Shown: one piece after another, positions 34,277-47,873 of the stretch
Layout of the letters: every line of letters begins with the position of its first letter
Numbering within the stretch: the stretch's first letter is position 1
From: Diplosphaera chodatii
Lineage: Eukaryota > Chlorophyta > Trebouxiophyceae > Prasiolales > Stichococcaceae
Length of the DNA stretch: 64,000 nucleotides
Direction: 5' to 3'
Assembly (NCBI GenBank): GCA_032358165.1
Contig: JAALGY010000012.1
Location: 1,674,001-1,738,000 of the forward strand
Program-made: the position numbers and the translations under genes
Notes under the pieces: generated by a model
The model's input: the letters and a program-made list of their open reading frames with translations, nothing else
What the model was told of the DNA's origin: nothing
The model's database searches: none

Positions 34277-37200
34277 ATGACCGCCACACCTGGTGCAGAT
34301 GCCGAAGCAAACGCCGCAAGGACCAGCAGGACGACAGGTGACACATGTGTCATGCTTTGAAGGTGAATTCTGTCCCTCATACACCTTTCATGATCGAACA
34401 CGGGTCGCTGACATGCGGTAACTGTGGACTGCAGGCTTGCACAAGCTGCAGCCGCTGCTGGCGTCCATCGACTCAGGGGTGGACCAATGCAAGGCTGCTA
34501 CGGCAGCTCTTCGGACGTGTGTGCAGGCGGCTTCTTCCAGGCCTGACAGCTGCTGCGCGCAGCTGCGTGCTGCAGGCGCCGCGCTGGCAGCCCTCGAGCA
34601 AGCGCATGCCAGTGCACAAGACCTGGAGCCCGAGCAGCTGCGGCAACTGCACATGCTGTCTGCAGCTCTGCTGGCTGCGATCGACATGGCCACATCGTAT
34701 GCCAAGGTCGGGAACACGGCGCAGCATCTTACATGCTGCCAATAAGCGTGCGTGGTGGACCCGTGATCACATGCAGGGAACTTCATCGTGTGCACATCGC
34801 ACCTGTCAAAATCGCATGCTTTTGTATGTGCTACAGGTGGACGGCAACCAAACAGCATGGCTGAGAGGGCTGAAGCGCCGCCAGAAGAAGGGCTCAGCAC
34901 CACAGTCCCACACAATTGTGTCCAGCTTCCTGTTGCTGACACAGCAGGCCGCTGCGCTGTCGAGCCACAACGTGCTAATGAACCAGCACGTTCAGCGCAG
35001 GTGACCAAATCTCATGCAGAGCACCTTTGACGTCAACATGTCGACATTCTTGAACTGTCTAGTGTGGCGCGGCAGCAGGGCAACTTAGTCCTAATGGCGA
35101 TGCCCTGCACTTCCACGCAGGCTGTTTTTTGGTGAGCCGGACGAGAACCACGAGCCCGCCTCAATGGTGGTGCAGCAGCATCTCTCGCTGCATCAGCAGC
35201 AGCTCGTCAGGTGCGCCGCTTGTTGCTGATGCCCGAACGGCAGGGCATGGGTCGAAAATTTGCACAACATCATCCCGCCCTCCGTCCAGGTCACCCATCA
35301 TTGCGTGGGTGTTGTATCTAGGGACGCAGCCAAGGCGGCCACGGTGCGCTGCGTGCTGTTCATCGGCAGCACCCTGGCGGAGCCGCACGACGAGGTGTGG
35401 TGGTACGAGGGCTCCTCCCGCACCGGCAGCCTGAGGGTCCACAGCCTGACCACCGGCGCCACACAGGTGCCGCGGCAGGTGTCCTGCAGCCAGTCTTCTG
35501 CGTTGCGTTGCGGCACGGCCAGGTCTCGGTGGACATCCACGTCGTGCACAGGTCACACTCCGCAGCGCTGAACCAGTACAGTCGTCAGTGCACAGGTGCT
35601 GGATGCTGCAGAGGGCTGGGGCGCCGTCATGTGCCTGCACCACGATGGGCACGGCAACGTGTGGGCGGGCTTCAAGAGCGGCGGCATCGGGCTGTGGAGC
35701 CGCGCGCACCGCCGGCTGGCGTGCCAACCGCTGCAGTGCTGCAAGTCACCCATCAGGTGAGCTAAGCTGCACCATCAGACACATGCAACTTCTACCCCTG
35801 AGCACTCGTCATATCTCTCTGCTACTCCTTAATGGTTTTCGCACAAGTGTAGATCACCTTCTGCGCGTGACTTCAGGGTAATTGCTGCGGACGGATGTGG
35901 GCATGCATACATCGGGTCACAGGCGGGCGACCTGGTGGCGGTGCGGCTGAGGTTCACCAGGACGTGCGGGGCAGCCACGCTCGAGTTGGCGCACTCCCTG
36001 CTGATACAGACCACTGGTGCGCGATGCCAGCCACTTCCCCGGCACATTGGACGCGGCGTGCCCAGGGAGAAGCTGCACTTCTCTTGCTGCACAGCTGCTT
36101 GCACGTGAACTGACTCATGCCACGGCCTCACAGCTGCTCAGTGGTGCTGCTGCCTGCTTTGGCAGGCGTGGCGGGTGTGAAGCTGGCCGCAGCGCACGAG
36201 GAGACGGTCACTGCGGTGACTGCGCTGGACGGGCGGGTGTGGTCCTCAGGCGGCGCCGGCCGCAGCGCCCGTCTGCGGGAGTGGTCCATGTCCGGCGCCC
36301 TGCACGCCGACGTGGACCTCAGCACCGCAGGTGGTGTGCGTTTGTACCCTGGCAACATGATACTGCAGAGGGTCTGAAGAGCTGTAGCTGGAGGGGGTGC
36401 CCTGCTGATCTCATGGCCATGCAGCTGGGTCCGGAGGTGCCGGGCAACATGGTGAACAACCATCTCACTCGGCTGTGTTTCTCTCACCAAAGGCGCAGCA
36501 AAGGCGCTGCTTGCGGTGCCAGCGGATGGCCGACTCGACAGCGCACCAGCTGTCCCGGTGACAGTGCTCTCAGGCCATGCTGATGGAGCTGTGTTCGTGT
36601 GGCGGGCGGAAGGCACTCATGGGCTGCAGCGCATCAGGTGTGCCACTGCAGCAGTTGTGTCGCCATGCACTCTTGGAGAACACCACTGCAGCTGACTTGC
36701 TGACACAATGCACTATTACTACATGTTGGGCAGCAGGCCGCTGCCGCGCTGGCACTGCCAAGCATGCAATGTTGCACTGCTGAGCATCGTTGCACTGCTA
36801 TTTGTGCGTAGGCAGCTGCCACCGCCAGGCCCTGCCGGCGCAGTCAGGGGCATAGCGTTGTGCAGCTCTTCACCGCTGCTGCTGGTTGCGCACGCCAGCG
36901 GAGGCATGGCTGTGCGGTCCTCTGAGGTGGCCGCGCCAAGTGAAGACGCTGCAGCAGGCTGCCCACAGCATGTGCTGCTGCTGAAGGTGTGCCACGCATT
37001 TCGCCTGGTGTTGCCACAATCACGTTCTGAGCGGTCCTGCGGCTGCTCAGTGAGCATAGCTGGGCGCAGTGGCTTGATGTGCTGAACTGCAATATCGATA
37101 CGTATGTCCACAGGTCACCAAGCAAGGGGGTATCCAGCATTTGGCCAGCAGCAGCGGCTCCGGCTTCGTGATCAGCGGCGCACAGGGCATTACCCAGGTG

Positions 37201-40200
37201 CCGCAGGCAGAGGTTCAGCAGGTGGCGGTCGATGCTGGACTGGTGCAAGTGCCACGGCCCAGGACGCCCCCGCAGGCGCCGCCGAGCAGCGTGCGGCAGG
37301 TGATCATGACATGCCGCCACAGTGGCTTCTGTCCATGCCAAAAGGTCATCACAAACCAGCTGGTTCAACAGCCTACCATGCACCGTTTCGGCTCAAGCGT
37401 GCCCTTGTCTGCAGGTGAGCTACCTTGAGAGCGAGGGCATTGCGGCTGCGGCAGCACTCACCACGCGAGCGCTGGGGCACCTCACAGGGACGCCTGGCAG
37501 CTCTGTGAGGGCAGCCAGCCGGCGCACTGAGCTCCAGCCGGCTGGCAAGAGGGCAGGTGTGGCACCACTGCAGTGTGTTGACATCACATCTCATGATTAG
37601 CACTGAGCCCAGAGCGAAAGTGCTGATGTGCAGGACGTGCAGGTGCCAAGAACCCATTGCTGCTGACCTTATGGTAGTCCTGCATGCACACGACATCACG
37701 GCAGCAAATGACCAAAATGCAAACGAGAAGATCGATACAGCTCGCAGACGTACCGCATGTTGCTGAACAAAAGGTACAACGTCTGCAGGTCCCAGGGACG
37801 ATGTGTCGGAGGTGTCAGCATTCATGGGCGGGAGTCCGCCTTCCAATGGGCAGATTTCACCAGAAGGCGCCGCTCACTCCCGCAGTGGCGACATGTACGA
37901 TGCCATGACTGCAGCGTCCCTGGCGGCACGCTATGCAGCAGAGCATGTCATGAAGCTGGGCGGGAGCGCTGGCATGTTGCCAGGTAAGATAGAGCCTGTC
38001 TCGGGGATGTTTTTACATTTGGCAGATGTGCGACTTTTAAATGCTTTGCAGCGTCATAAAGTGCACTTGCTCATCGGCGGCAGGTACCAGCAGCTTGCCG
38101 CCACAGCCGGCAACGCTTCCATCAGGGAGCCAGGGGCGTGGCCACACGCGCCGCTACAGCGCATCTTCCGCCGTCAAGCCATCAGCGCGCCGCCTGTCAG
38201 CAGAGGCCCTGCTGCGGCAAATCCGCCACAACACGAGGTGAGGCATTTGTGCGCACTGTCAAGCCTGCAGCAGCTGCTGCTCCGCAAGCCGTCCCGTGAA
38301 CACATGTGGCAGAAAGGTGCGGCCTTTCCCGACTGGATGCAGCCACTGAGCAGCCTCATTGCAAACGCAGCATGGTGGACCTCAACTCGGTGACCAACTT
38401 GCTGGGTACCACCGCCGACCGGACAGTGCAGAGGCAACAGCAGCTGCAGCTGCAACCGCAGCATCAGCTCCCAGCGGCAAGCTTCACGTCATCTATGCCA
38501 TCACCCAGCAGCAGCACTTCGCCGCCAGCACCAGCAGGTGCCAGGGATGAGCTCTGATAGCGTTGCAGTGCGTGACAAGATATATATTTGCAGCTTCCGG
38601 AGGTTGATGGCGGTGCTGCGAGCTCTCGCAGGCACATTCACTGATCGACATTCACATGCTGCGCAGCACCATCCAGCTTTGAGGAAGCGCGCTCTGAGCG
38701 ACTCGCGGCGCGATTGCAGCTGGCAGCTGAAGGCAGCGGCAGCATCCGGCGCTACTCGCCGCTCTCTAGGTGCGCCTGCCTACATTCTGCATTGGGCCAC
38801 GCACAGCTGCAGGGCTTGAGCACTGCATGCTGTTGCAGCGTCACTGAGCACCAGAGGTGTGCTCATCACAGCCGGCGGCCCTCAATGACATCGGTGAAAG
38901 AATCCGCGCTGGAGGGCTGCAACGCTGTGGACCAGTCATCGGTAGCCGCAGCTGGTGCTGGGGCCATTGCCGACAGCCGCCTGCGGCGCAGCAGCCCAAG
39001 CGGGGTGCCGCTGGGCAGCAGCCCACTCCGCACGTCCAGCCGGCGAGCCAGTGCCGGCAACCTGTCATCCTTTGAGCAGCTGCCAGCTCGAACACACAGT
39101 GCCAGCCCGCCCACCATCGTCAGTCACTCAGCGCCGACGGTGTTGCCCCCAGACGAAAGCAGTGCCCAGCCCACCGTGCGGCGGCGGTCCAGTATCGCCC
39201 GCGCCTCCATGGATCGCCCCAACTCAATTGCCCGGGCGTCTCAGGGCTCAGATGGTGCCTTCCAGGCCAACGCCTTTGCAGCTGCACGCGCCAACGTTGC
39301 AGAGCACCTCCATGCTGCTCAGTCAGCCGGCGTGGGCGGTGCCAGCATTGCCTCAGAAGCAGCGGTCAGCAGCAATGCTGGCGGCCCAGCCAGGGTGCAG
39401 GAAGAGCAGCTTCGGGCACGCAGCTACCCAGCCGCTCCGGGGTATGACCCCGGCTTTCTGCAGCCAAGGAGCCACTGGCGCCCTGATCTTGGGGCAGGTC
39501 TGCCTGCAGGGTACATCAGCTCCCAAGCGCCAGACATGCAGCCTGGCACGCTGGACCCCGCCCAACGGTTCCAGCACATCAACACCGCTTACAGCAGCCA
39601 GCAAACCGACCCTCTGCAGCCAGTGGTGGAGTCCGATGGCAGCGTGATCGACCACGAGCCTGCGGAAGGTCAGCGGCTGCAGTCCGAAACCCTCAGCCGG
39701 TGGCAAAAATCCAGCAGTGGTGCTGAGGAGGCTGCCCTTCTGGCCGCGCAGCTGCTGTGGACCCGGCAGCAACAGCAGCAGCAGCAGCACCAGCACCAGC
39801 AGTGGGTGTACCCGCTCAGTGGCAGCCAGCAGCCGTATGCGCCACCGCTTCAGCCCAGCCAGCAGGCCCCACCGTACAGCCGGCAGTCGGTGTCACGGCA
39901 TTCTGCGCCCCGCTTCGGTCTGGGTGCTGATCGCCGGAGGACATCGGTGTCGCGCTCCTCGCTGCCGGCCACATCATCCACCCTCCGGCGGCGCACCCCA
40001 GACCCCCAGCTCGTCAGCAGCTGGTACATCACGTACTGTGTCGACCTACCAGCGTGCACACTGCTTCATGTTATAGCAAAGTGCTGCCGTGCCTGCCATT
40101 GCAAAGGCACATATGTCACCATGTAACTGCAACAGTGTCATCGGATCACAGGACTGCCGTGATTACATGTGCAGGGCGAACCGAGATGCCTTCCTGCGGT

Positions 40201-43200
40201 CGGCGGCAGGGCAGTACCTGGTGCAGTTCAGCGACCTGTCCTTCAAGCAGCAGATTGGCGACGGCTCTGTGGGCCGCGTGCACCTCGGCAAGTGGCAGGT
40301 ACCAGCCTGCCACAATGTCGGGCAACCGTCAAGAAAACAGCAGATGGCTGCTGAGAATGTGCAAGCACTATTGCAGTCATGGTAGCTGTTGCATGCCTGA
40401 GCCCATCAGCCACTTCTCCGGCAGGAAACTGATGTGGCCATCAAGATGCTGAGCAGCCTGGCTGCGATCGGCATCAGGGCCCCTGCCAGCGGCCGCACCG
40501 ACCGGGACAAGATGATGCGCGCCTTGGAGCACGAGGTGTCGGGCTGTTTCACATCTGTCTACCCCACAGACAGTGATGTGTGCGTAGCGTCCGCGCACGA
40601 CATTCACGATTGGCATACCTGCAGAGTGGCCAGTGAGGGTCGTGGCAATTACCACACTGTGCAAGCTTGTTGTGCAGCCATCTGACAGATGAAGTGGTCA
40701 CCCTTTGGCAGGTCAACATACTGGCATCCATCCGGCACCCCAACATCGTGCTGTTTATGGGCGTCTGCCTGGAGCCGCCGTGCCTGGTCACCGAGTTCTG
40801 CGCCCGCGGGTCGCTGTATGATGTGCTGCGCAAGGTAGTGGCAAGTGCCATACTGTGTGCATGCCTGACGTTGCGGACTCCAAGTTGGCTCATCACGTCT
40901 GTCAGCTGTGGCATACAGCCTTCACGGTATGTTGCTGCTTCTCACACTAAGGGTTTTGACCCCTACACGCCGACAGCTATTAGCTTTGTTCCCGTAGGCG
41001 GAGGCGGCGCCTCGGGCGATGGGCCACCATCTGGACTGGCCACGCCGCCTGGGCATGGCGCTTGATGCTGCAAAGGTGCCAAAGCAACACACTTTGCTGT
41101 TGTTGCCGCCAGAAGTCTAAGACGCTTCTAGGAGTGGGCATCTGTTCGTGTAGTGACCAGCACTCGAGGAGGAAGCCTTTGCACTGTGACATGTGGTCTA
41201 TGCTAAGCTCACCACACACTGGATGCAGGGGCTGCTGCAGCTGCACTCACACCGGCCGGCCATTCTGCACCGGGACCTGAAGTCCCCGAACCTGCTCGTC
41301 GACAAGCATTGGCGTGTCAAGGTGCAAACTAGAGCCTATACAGTCGCGATAGAGCAACACCCAGGAAGCCCTAGGGTTCGACATGCCAAGTGCTTCTAGA
41401 GAAGTGCCCAGACAGATCAGGCTTTTGATTGATTTCTTTGATCAAATATACCTGACCATATCAAATCATGGTACACAGGTGGGCGACTTTAACTTGTCTC
41501 GCACGGCTGGCAGTGCGCTGACAAACTCAACAAATTTATCTGCCAACAACCCCCGCTGGCTGGCACCCGAGGTCATCACGCACCAGGTACAGGGTGCAGT
41601 TTTGACTCTACAACCGATTCGACTGATGTGGACTAAGCACCGCGCTGTGCCATAGCTCCAATGCTGATGGTTGTTCATACCGTCCGACGACTAACCTGGG
41701 TGGCCTGCAGGAATTTGGGTTTGCATCAGATGTGTATGCCTTTGGCATCGTGCTGTGGGAGGTAAGCGGCGTGCTCGTGTGTCAGCAGATATGCTGACTG
41801 CATCTGCTTGGCAGTCTTCGCCCATATATAGCGACGTACAGCAGCCCACACGACACACTGACGTTGACACTCTGTTGCAGCTTATGACCTGGCAGCTGCC
41901 CTTCGAGGCGCTCAACCCCTGGCAGGTAGAAGCCTGCCGGATGGCCTTACTCAAACGCCAACAGCAAGTTCACCGCGCGACCGCCTGCTCGGGCTGCAGA
42001 CAACGTGAGGCTGTGCAGACAAGGGTACCGAAGGTGTGTACATTTGTATGCTGCATTGCAGATTATGGTGGCGGTGGACCGGGGGGAGCGGCCCGAGACG
42101 CCGCCGGGGCACCGGCTGCCGGGCGGCGGCTTCGTGGGGCTGCCGCACTACCAGCGCCTCATGCGCGCCTGCTGGGCCGCGATGCCGGAGGAGCGCCCGC
42201 CCGTGGAGGAGGTGCCCTCCCTTGCATCCACGACCTCGCATCGGCAGCGGTCAAAAGTTGCACAACTAGGGGGCGTGGCTGTCAGTTGCCATGCCATCAG
42301 AGCTAGAGCGCCTTTAGCAGGCTCCGTACCGGCAGTGTCCGACCCCTTGCTGCTGAATGTGTGCAGGTCATCGCCGAGCTGCGCATCCTGGTCGAGGTGG
42401 CGCACTTCGAGAAGAAGGCGCTGGCGATGCAGCCGCAGCTGCCCCTGCAGCAGCAGCACAGCGGCTTCACCATCGCGGTGCCGGAGACTGAGGCTGGCTC
42501 GGAGGCGGACCCCGCCACATCGGTCACGTCCGCGTCCTCCGCAGAAGCCGCCAGCAGACCCAGCCTGCGGCGAAGGCGCGGCCCGCTGGCGCCAGAGGAC
42601 AGTGTGGTCCGCAGCGAAGGCTTCCAGGGCAGCGTGCCAGCCAGCTACATCAGCATGGTGCAACCGCCTGGGCCTGGCGGCTTTGGCGAGAGCGACAGCG
42701 AGATGCAAAGCTATGAAGGTCCCAGCACTGCGGGCCTGCGCGGGAAGTCTGCACCACGAAGCGCAGGAAAAAAACACGCTGGCAGGGGCATGCCGCAGTC
42801 ACCATTCAGCGCATACTGCAGCCCTGCGCAGCAGCCTTCCCATGCACATATCGGTCCTGCACAGGCCGGAGGGCGGTGGACTGCAGACGCAATGCTGCGC
42901 ACGCAACTGGCAGCCCAGCAGCTGGCTGGCAGTGCGGGGGCTCTGGGTGGAGGCCTAGCCCATTATGCCGCTGCTGGTGCCAGCCTCACCTCCCTGCGGG
43001 CGATGTACGGCACAACAGACCCACATCAGGTGCCCAGCCCCACCCACGCTGGCGGCGGTCGCAATCCCTTCAGCGCCTTTGGCAGCAGCGTGTCAGCTGG
43101 CAGCATCGGCGCTGCAGAAGCTCACGGCAACTTTGATGCCGATGGCAGCGTCAGTGCAGCTTTTGGCAGTGCCGGCGATGCTCAGACAGCCGGCTGGCGC

Positions 43201-43749
43201 AGCGTGCAGCAGGGTGCCCGGCTTGCTGCTGGTGCCGATCCCAGTGTGTCATCTGCTGCCCGCAGCAGTGTGCGATCCCACAGCTTCTCGCCATCCCGTG
43301 CATCTTATCCGCCCAGCATTCGACGGCGCTCGGAGGGCATTCCTCCGCTGCCGCCCAGCAAGCTGGGGATTGCCACTAGAGCAGCGGGCTACACAGCAGC
43401 AGACCTTACCGACCCGCCCTCGCCTGTGCGCTCAGCAGCTACAACCGCCAGCTTCAGCAGCAAGCAGGAGCATGCTGACGCCCACAAATTCAAGGCCACC
43501 CGCCAGCTAGTGCACAGCACTGAGTCCTCCAGCAGCAGGGCCAGCGACCATCGCCACCGCAGCAACCGCCCAGCCAATGCTGCGGGAGGCATGGCACCTT
43601 TCCCCTTTACGGGTGGCAGCACGTGGCCACACGGCAGCACGATGAAGGTGGCAAGATCACCACTTGCACCGCCATATGTCTCGCCCCCGCCATCTGCTCA
43701 GCAGTCGGAGCTGTCCCCTTTGTCGTCCGAGAGCTACCAGCCCGCATGA
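34277..43749 (+). CDS. Giant Raf-like (TKL) protein kinase with helical and propeller-like N-terminus
   Basis: Exon 1 (34277-34337, [20 protein letters not shown]) joins in phase to a helical exon ([34 protein letters not shown]), similar in style to the N-terminal bundles of MLKL/MCAfunc proteins. Exons at 35.2-37.4 kb encode short blade-like repeats: [48 protein letters not shown] and [18 protein letters not shown] Ser/Ala/Gln-rich linker follows (37.8-40.0 kb). Kinase exons: P-loop [14 protein letters not shown] (40.26 kb), VAIKML (40.44 kb), [20 protein letters not shown] (40.74-40.80 kb), [14 protein letters not shown] (41.26-41.30 kb), DFNLSRT (41.49 kb), RWLAPEVI (41.55 kb), [13 protein letters not shown] (41.73 kb), [11 protein letters not shown] (42.17-42.20 kb). 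A long disordered Ser-rich tail ends at the TGA near 43749. The magnesium loop reads DFN instead of DFG. A single gene is the simplest model; a split before 39 kb cannot be excluded. Confidence 0.8.
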
Positions 43750-44138
43750 TGCTGCAGGTGGTGGCACTACTGGATTGTAGCAGCGTTCAGTTCAGAATGC
43801 AATCTGCAATTACTGCATTTTGCAGCATGCAGATTGCTGTCAGCGAACTTGATATGGTTTAGGTTCGATCAGTGTGACCACAGCACTTCGGCACCGCTTC
43901 ACAAATTGACTGTTTCAGCAGTTGGCTTGTTACATTATCTTAGCTGTCAGCATCTTATCTTAGCTGTCAGCATCTGCGCCGCTCTGAAGAGTTGGCTATC
44001 TCCCTGAACCTTGTGTACACTGCAAAGTAGCCTCAGGTAGCAATATTGGCATGTGCAAGATGCATCTGCAACAGTAGCGCATGCTGAAGTGATTTACTGA
44101 TTCTACCACACAGATGTGCGGTCAATTGCCTAAGAAAC
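43750..44138. other. 3'-to-3' intergenic region
   Basis: Between the convergent kinase and histidyl-tRNA synthetase genes. It is less GC-rich than the flanks and likely holds both 3' UTRs. It contains a perfect 20-bp tandem duplication (43935-43974). No gene seen. Confidence 0.6.
43935..43974 (+). repeat. Perfect 20-bp tandem duplication
   Basis: TTATCTTAGCTGTCAGCATC occurs twice head to tail between the convergent kinase and HisRS genes. Confidence 0.95.
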
Positions 44139-47100
44139 CTACAAGTCTGACAACGACACATCGCTTTCAGTGCGCTCTTCCATGAGCTTCACCCGCACAG
44201 CGCCACGCTCCCACTCTTCCCTCCCCACCAGGATCAGTCGTGCAGCGCTACACCTGCGAGCCCGTAGGTGCAAAACCTACAGTGGTGACAAGCAGCAACA
44301 TCTGATGACAACAATGATGTGGGTGACATGATAGAGGATGCGGCACAAATGTGTGTGGTGGCTCCAGCAGCTCAAGGTGCCCGGCTGCTGCAGTGGCAAG
44401 GCAGAAGGGTCCAAACTGGCAGCGGGCCGGTGTCGCACCGCTCGGCCTGCTTGAAGACCCACTTCATCTTCTTGGCCTGCAGCACCAGGTCGACCCGGCG
44501 GCCGCGCCCCCGCAGCCGCGTCGCCACGCCGCACGCCTCCCCCCGCAGCGCCTCGTCCATCACCACCACCATGTCGTCCACCTGTTTGTTGTAATCGTTT
44601 GATTCGTACCTATTTACTTTTTGTCTTCCATTATAATCTAACAGTATGAAGTATGTGCACACGATGCTCAGGCCTCAGCAGCCGTGGATCCAGCGCATCA
44701 TGACCCTGTGTCTGGGGTAGCCTCTCTCACACGGCTCTCATGGTGTGGCTCGACCGCGGGGTGTGGTCCTGCCGGGCGGCACACCTGGTGCGGCAGCTCC
44801 GGCACCAGCTGCTTGTCCTGCAGCAGCTCCAGGATGACGGCGTCGCCAAAGCCGAAGCCCGCGCACGGCTGCGGCTCGCCGCCAAAGGTGGCCAGCAGCT
44901 GGTCGTACCGCCCGCCGCCCGCGATCGCCCGCAGCTCCCCTTTCCTGTCAAATGCCTCAAATACGACACCTGCATCCACAAAGTTGCAGTAATGTTGCCA
45001 CGTGTAGCACGGTATGGCACGACAAAGATTGCATATGCATGGCAGCTGTTGCTGGACAAGCGGAACCAATCGCAGATCCCACATGAAGCATTATCTACAC
45101 CATGAGGCAGTCGGATGGATTATTGCGTGGCTCACCTGTATAGTAAGCCAGGCCACGCATGATGGAGGCGTCAAAGACGATCCAGTCACTGCAGCCGTAT
45201 GCCTCTAAGAGCCTGAAAAGCTGCTGTAACTCCTCTGCCACCTGTGCAGGGTTTGCAGGAGAGCGACGCACCGTGGCGAGCTGCAGGTGAAAGGCTAGGA
45301 TGGCATGCACCTTTGGGCATGACTGTCGTGCGCATGTCTACCATCTCCAGCACCTGGAGGACGGACACGTGGCTTGGCTGTGCAATGAGTCAGCAAGGAG
45401 CAGCTGTAGCGCACCTTGCTGTCCTGTCCCAGGAGCCGGCTGAGTTCCGCCACATCGCTGAGCTGTATGACCTCGAAGATGGCTTCTATCGCTGCGCTGC
45501 CAATGTCGAGCTTCTGAAGCTCGGCTGCCACCTGGTGCAGACGGTGCACCAATAGGGTGGTTGGGCAACGTGACCTGCCTCAACTCGCACAAGCCTTGCA
45601 AAAACATGTGATGGCGTGCAGTACGGCGTACGGTGCGAGTTGGGGAACCCACCTTTTCCTTGCCAATTTTGTCGACCTTGTCGACTATGACACACACTGG
45701 GCTGAAGGCCTCAGGCGGCACGCCGTTTTGCAGGAGCACCTGCTGCATGACCTTGCGGCTGGAGATCTGCAGCACATTGGTGCGCGCTCATCAGTACCAC
45801 AGCAGCAGGGTAGAGCGGGGATGCATGGTGACCGCATGGTGGCAACCTGTCATTCCGGTGCGGTGCAGTGCAAGACGAGCTATACATGAAACATAGCTTT
45901 GCGCCTGACTGGATGGGTCCATTGCATCACCGGACCTTGATGCCCACGTCCTGCGGCCCGAGGCCGGCCGCCTTGAAGAAGGTGACCAGCGCCGCCAGCA
46001 GCTCTGCCTCTGCCTCAATGCCCTCCACACCAATGATGTCTAGGTTCCACTGCCTGGGGTCAAGCAGGCTTTCGTCGAGCAACGGCAAGAGGACAGACCA
46101 GGTGACACGATGCGCCTGCTTGCATGCATGACCGGCAGATCTCAGCGCAGCCATCACCAGTGGACGCGCCGCCTGCCTCTTGTGGCGCGCTCGTACCGCC
46201 AGCACTGCCCAATCTGCAATGGGGGTGCATGGAGGACCTCAGCGCGAGCACGCCGTGCAGTGTCAGGCGGCGGTTGCTGCAGAAGTGCTTGTCACGGTAT
46301 CAGCTGGGACCGACCTGTGACCACTTCGCCGGCAGCGGCAGCGTCTTGCCCTTCTGCAGCGCCAGGCGCGCCAGGCTGGGCGTCAGCTCCGGGCGCAGGG
46401 CCACCCGCCGACCACCCTTGTCCTGCTCGTCCGCATGCAGGAGCTGTGAGGCTGTGCAGATGCCAGAGGCACTCCAGCAGCCCAGCACCATTCAGTACCG
46501 CGGACCTCAGCAATCTGCATTCTACCAGCTTGGGATTGGCTTTGGCCCGGGGAGCCTGGTGGTGCATGCGGAAGATCACGCCAACTGCTCGCCTCGAAGT
46601 TGTACAGCTGGTCCACGATCTCCTCGCCGGCCTTCCGCGTGAAGAGCTCCTCGGACTCCAGCACCGGACCCTCAACCATCTCGAAGCCAAACTGCTCGCT
46701 GACGCGCGACCACAGGCCAAACAACCAGCTGCGCACCCGCATGTCCTCTGGCATGAAGTCCTTCGTACCTGTGTGTTCATGAGTCTCTGGGGCTCAGTTC
46801 ACTGTACATACAGGCTGCGCAGGCTGCTTCCGCCATGCCGGACAGCACCCGGACGGTCCGGAAACATGGATCAGACGGATGCGGAAGATTGCAGCTCTGA
46901 GGCGTTTCAGGGCTGCCGAGGAAGCCTACCTGGAAGCGAGTTCAGGTTGATTGGCTGCTTCTGCTGCTGCGGCTGTGCCGGCGGCCCACTGGCCGCTGCC
47001 TTCCGCCCTCCTGACTGCTGCTGAGTGTCGGCTGCCGGTGCTGGGGCTGCTGCCGCTGTGGCGTGGCGGTGGATGGACAGTTGTCGCATGTTGCAGGTGC

Positions 47101-47218
47101 CTGTGCTGTGGCGAAGCCGGCAGATTGATCCCTGCCAACATGCCGCGCCGCGCTGCAGCATGCGCAGCTGCCGCAACATCTGTACGAACCCAGGTGTCGC
47201 ACCAGCAGGCAAAGACAA
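44139..47218 (-). CDS. Histidyl-tRNA synthetase, organellar type
   Basis: Class II aminoacyl-tRNA synthetase that charges tRNA-His. Exon 1 (47218 to 46930) encodes an Arg/Ser/Ala-rich presequence with [17 protein letters not shown] and [20 protein letters not shown]; translation may start at 47218 or the in-frame ATG at 47179. It joins in phase to exon 2 at 46768 as [14 protein letters not shown], the usual HisRS start. Next: [20 protein letters not shown], motif 2 region [20 protein letters not shown] (46.42-46.36 kb), [20 protein letters not shown] (46.05-45.99 kb), [25 protein letters not shown] (45.16-45.14 kb), [20 protein letters not shown] (44.96-44.90 kb) and the anticodon-binding end [15 protein letters not shown] (44.48-44.44 kb). 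The last exon ends [12 protein letters not shown] at 44139. 'RGLAYYTG' in place of 'RGLDYYT' is typical of cyanobacterial/plant organelle enzymes, supporting plastid and/or mitochondrial use. Confidence 0.9.
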
Positions 47219-47873
47219 CGGTCACTGACTGCAGCCGCCTCAGAAGGCCTGCACAGATGTTACGATCATTGGTGGCAGGGTCGACTGGACTGGCTACTGC
47301 AACAACATGCTATTGAACGACTCTGCCGGTGTGCTGAGGTACGATCAGCAGCTCAAGTACAGTGTCAGGATGAGACCTTGACACATAATCAGCAAACAGT
47401 GGAACGCTATCGTGACTGCACTGCAATTGAAGCGCTGCACGTGACGTCGCAATGAGGGAGATCATGCATGCATCCATGATGGTGCACTCGTTGCAGAGCT
47501 GCACTTTGCAACCCGCATTGAAAGCAAAGATATTGCAGTCCTGAAATGAGAGTTCTGCTGCTGCAGAGGCACGCAATTGCTTGCTGCAAGGCGCACTCAA
47601 TTAGGCCTAGCCACGGCTCCCGACCAGCTCCAGCACTTCACAGCCTTGCTCGCGGCCTCCAGACATTGGTAAGCCACAGTGCACATCATTCAAGAAAGCG
47701 GCGGGCCGCTACGGACACTTCACTTCCACACATCGCTCCAACCTCAGTGGTGTGCGCACATGACTAAGGATACATATACACTGCAGAGCACCCAGGAGCC
47801 GCTGCCCCGCAACCTCCAGCCGTTGGTGAAGTCCAAGCGCGCTCCAGAGTGCCGGACGAGGACGCTTGTGGCC
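47219..47873. promoter_or_regulatory. Divergent promoter region, HisRS and aminopeptidase P
   Basis: Separates the two divergent start codons. An in-frame open stretch upstream of the aminopeptidase ATG could extend its N-terminus from 47679 or 47760. No defined promoter motif is claimed. Confidence 0.5.

Noticed and set aside
34162..34401. Minus-strand ORF with a signal-peptide-like start ([20 protein letters not shown])
   Set aside because: It overlaps the plus-strand first exon of the kinase gene, which has a good donor and correct phase to exon 2; no minus-strand exon series continues it.
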